Shown piece after piece: positions 62,599 to 64,000 of a stretch of DNA of 64,000 bases. Position 1 is the first letter of the stretch. Every line of letters starts with the position of its first letter. Below the pieces are notes generated by a model. It worked only from the letters and a program-made list of their open reading frames with translations, had not been told where the DNA came from and did not search any database. Location of the stretch: contig CBDDBU010000025.1 of assembly GCA_965226045.1 (NCBI GenBank), positions 62,001 through 126,000 on the forward strand. Reading direction: 5' to 3'. The position numbers were made by a program, and so were the translations under genes. The DNA is from CBDDBU01 sp965226045. Its GTDB lineage: Bacteria; Pseudomonadota; Alphaproteobacteria; VGEJ01.

Positions 62599-62836
62599 AA
62601 CCCGTGCCGCGCAGAGAAATCACGTCGTACTCGATGGCGGCGAAGACCAGAGCCCAGACCGCGCCGGCGACCAACGTGGTTATCCCCACCTTGAGCCACA
62701 TGCGCGGCTTTTCCGGAGCGCTCGGCGCCATGCCGATCTCGGGCTCGGCCGGCGGTCGCGCGCCCCAGGGCAGTACCGTGAACAGAACCAACCACCAGAT
62801 CACGACGTACGTGGCCGCACCCGTGAACCAGGTCAT
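62591..62836 (-). CDS. DUF1467-family small membrane protein
   Basis: An 81-residue protein with two membrane helices (about 6-26 and 50-70): TYVVIWWLVLFTVLPWGARP, an acidic/proline loop, then WLKVGITTLVAGAVWALVFA. The PWGARPP part after helix 1 is characteristic of DUF1467, which in alphaproteobacteria is regularly placed between mce and proS. Function unknown. The ATG at 62836 follows the mce stop by 1 bp. Confidence 0.82.
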   Translation of the reverse strand: MTWFTGAATYVVIWWLVLFTVLPWGARPPAEPEIGMAPSAPEKPRMWLKVGITTLVAGAVWALVFAAIEYDVISLRGTGFG

Positions 62837-62837
62837 A

Positions 62838-63242
62838 TCAGGCCTGCTCCAGTTCGATAAGGGCGCCGCCGAAGTCCTTGGGGTGGAGGAACAGAACAGG
62901 CTTGCCATGGGCGCCAATGCTCGGCTCTCCGTCGCCGAGAATGCGTGACCCCGCGGCCCGGAGGCGATCGCGGGCGGCCCGGATGTCATCCACCTCGTAG
63001 CAGACGTGATGGAGGCCACCCGCCGGGTTGCGCTCGATAAACTTCGCTATCGGCGAGTCCTCGCCGAGCGGCTGCAGAAGCTCCAGCTTGGTATTGGCCA
63101 GTGATACGAACACCACGCGGACGCCGTGCGCGGGCAATTCCTCCGGCCCCGATACGCTGGCGCCCAGAGTTTTTCGGTAAATATCGGCAGCCGCGTCAAC
63201 ATCCGGCACCGCGATCGCGATGTGATTGAGCCGGCCGATCAT
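62838..63242 (-). CDS. mce: Methylmalonyl-CoA epimerase
   Basis: A 134-residue VOC-fold epimerase interconverting (R)- and (S)-methylmalonyl-CoA. Marks: GRLNHIAIAVPDVDAAADIY, TKLELLQPLGEDSPIAKFIE, GLHHVCYEVDDI and GALIELEQ, with metal ligands at the conserved H, H and E positions (read in pieces). The ATG at 63242 overlaps the ribonuclease stop by 4 bp; the open extension upstream is the antisense-free shadow of that gene and not homologous. Confidence 0.92.
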   Translation of the reverse strand: MIGRLNHIAIAVPDVDAAADIYRKTLGASVSGPEELPAHGVRVVFVSLANTKLELLQPLGEDSPIAKFIERNPAGGLHHVCYEVDDIRAARDRLRAAGSRILGDGEPSIGAHGKPVLFLHPKDFGGALIELEQA

Positions 63243-64000
63243 CGCACGCCCGCAGCTGTCAAACGCGTGAGATGAATCTGAATGGGCGGGCGCTTGCGGG
63301 TGACCGGCTTGAGAACGCGGCGCACGGCGGCGCGCGCGGCCTCCTCGACCGCGTGGTCGAGAACCCGCCGCGCTGCGCGCAACGCCGCGAGCCCGTTTTC
63401 CAGCGCCTCGACGCAACCAGCAGCGAGCGTGCCCGTCGGGTCCGCGACTCCGATCAGCGCCACGCGAGGCGCGGCCACCAGGTTGCCGTCGAAATCGATC
63501 ACCAGACTCGCCGTGATGAGGCCATTGTGGGTGAGCTTGCGCCGCGCGCCGAGGGAATCGTCGTCAACGTCGATGATGCTTGCGCCATCGACGACGAGAC
63601 GGCCGACCGCCACGTGGTCGATGACGCCGGCCGGGTCAGGCGCGAGCCGAACGACGGCGCCGTTCTCGACCACGATCGCCTCCGGGACCTGGAGCGCACG
63701 CGCGTAGCGGGCGTGCTCCCTGATGTGCCGCGCCTCGCCATGCACCGGTACGCTAATACGCGGGCGCACCCACCCGTACATGCGTTTTAGCTCGTCGCGC
63801 GCCGGATGGCCGGACACGTGCACCGGATGATCCTTTTCGGTGATGACCTCGATACCCTGGGTCACCAACACGTTGTGTAGTCGCCCGACCGAGCGTTCGT
63901 TGCCCGGGATGATGCGCGACGAAAAAATGACTGTATCGCCCTCGTCGAGACCGACGTGGGCATGGCCGCCGGTCGCGATTCGGGTCATCGCGCCACGCGG
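63239..64000 (-). CDS. rnj: Ribonuclease J, C-terminal part (gene continues beyond window)
   Basis: About 254 C-terminal residues of a beta-CASP metallo-beta-lactamase RNase; the 5' end lies beyond base 64000. Present are the late catalytic-core motifs: VIFSSRIIPGNE, VHVSGHPARDELKRMY and ISVPVHGEARHIREHA, followed by the beta-domain and C-terminal domain. The PVHGE and SGH histidines belong to the metal/phosphate site. Participates in mRNA and rRNA processing. First of the rnj-mce-DUF1467 group on this strand. Confidence 0.92.
   Translation of the reverse strand, partial: PRGAMTRIATGGHAHVGLDEGDTVIFSSRIIPGNERSVGRLHNVLVTQGIEVITEKDHPVHVSGHPARDELKRMYGWVRPRISVPVHGEARHIREHARYARALQVPEAIVVENGAVVRLAPDPAGVIDHVAVGRLVVDGASIIDVDDDSLGARRKLTHNGLITASLVIDFDGNLVAAPRVALIGVADPTGTLAAGCVEALENGLAALRAARRVLDHAVEEAARAAVRRVLKPVTRKRPPIQIHLTRLTAAGVR

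Noticed and set aside
1..64000. CRISPR arrays, tRNA or rRNA genes, prophage, defence islands
   Set aside because: No regularly spaced identical repeats, no cloverleaf-like segments in the gaps and no phage or defence protein motifs seen.

Overview
High-GC chromosomal window from an alphaproteobacterium, most likely related to Rhodospirillales. Evidence: (i) the order rpsB-tsf-pyrH-frr-uppS-cdsA-dxr-rseP-bamA-skp-lpxD-fabZ-lpxA-lpxI-lpxB; (ii) LpxI in place of LpxH; (iii) a short-form ProS inside rnj-mce-DUF1467-proS-lolC-lolD-dnaE; (iv) an aapJQMP general amino-acid transporter beside metC. No database search was possible, so the taxonomic call is inference.

Layout. 0-2.2 kb: a decayed histone-deacetylase/acetylpolyamine-hydrolase-like gene split by an IS630-family element. 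2.3-11.9 kb: ordinary metabolism and transport (tartrate/D-malate-type dehydrogenase, livHMGF, an SDR, hspQ, a glyoxalase-fold gene, a Nudix hydrolase, a cysK-like synthase overlapping an AlaX editing factor). 11.9-31.0 kb: the most unusual part, a direct tandem duplication with a period of 7,637 bp (IS1182-type element, sseA, GNAT, aapPMQJ, 5' end of metC). The second copy was later enlarged by two insertions: a second IS1182-like element inside the first one's transposase, and an IS256-family element at the start of aapP. I found two base differences between the copies outside the insertions, so the duplication looks recent. Only the downstream metC is complete. 31.0-34.1 kb: hisI and modABC. 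34.1-36.4 kb: a breakpoint region with a 133-bp MITE-like element, an IS3-family transposase scrap, a second IS256-family element without target duplication, and an N-terminally deleted glutathionyl-hydroquinone-reductase-like gene. 36.7-40.0 kb: gltA, then a cluster of broken genes (phytoceramidase-like, antibiotic-biosynthesis-monooxygenase-like, GFA-like). 40.1-64 kb: a nearly gapless minus-strand block for lipid A synthesis, outer-membrane assembly, isoprenoid and phospholipid precursors, translation and replication, with dnaE, lolDC, proS, mce and the C-terminal part of RNase J.

The overall picture is a conserved housekeeping chromosome undergoing IS expansion and gene decay: five complete or nearly complete IS copies besides a nested one, and at least six degraded non-IS genes. 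Several elements sit at CTAG/CTAA sites, and one IS630-type transposase obtains its stop codon from the target site. I saw no CRISPR array, rRNA, tRNA, prophage, or recognisable defence or secondary-metabolite cluster. I did not find a clearly new biological system; the best candidates for a second look are the duplication junction, the tandem repeats at the IS1182 tail, the solo inverted-repeat element and the proS frameshift.
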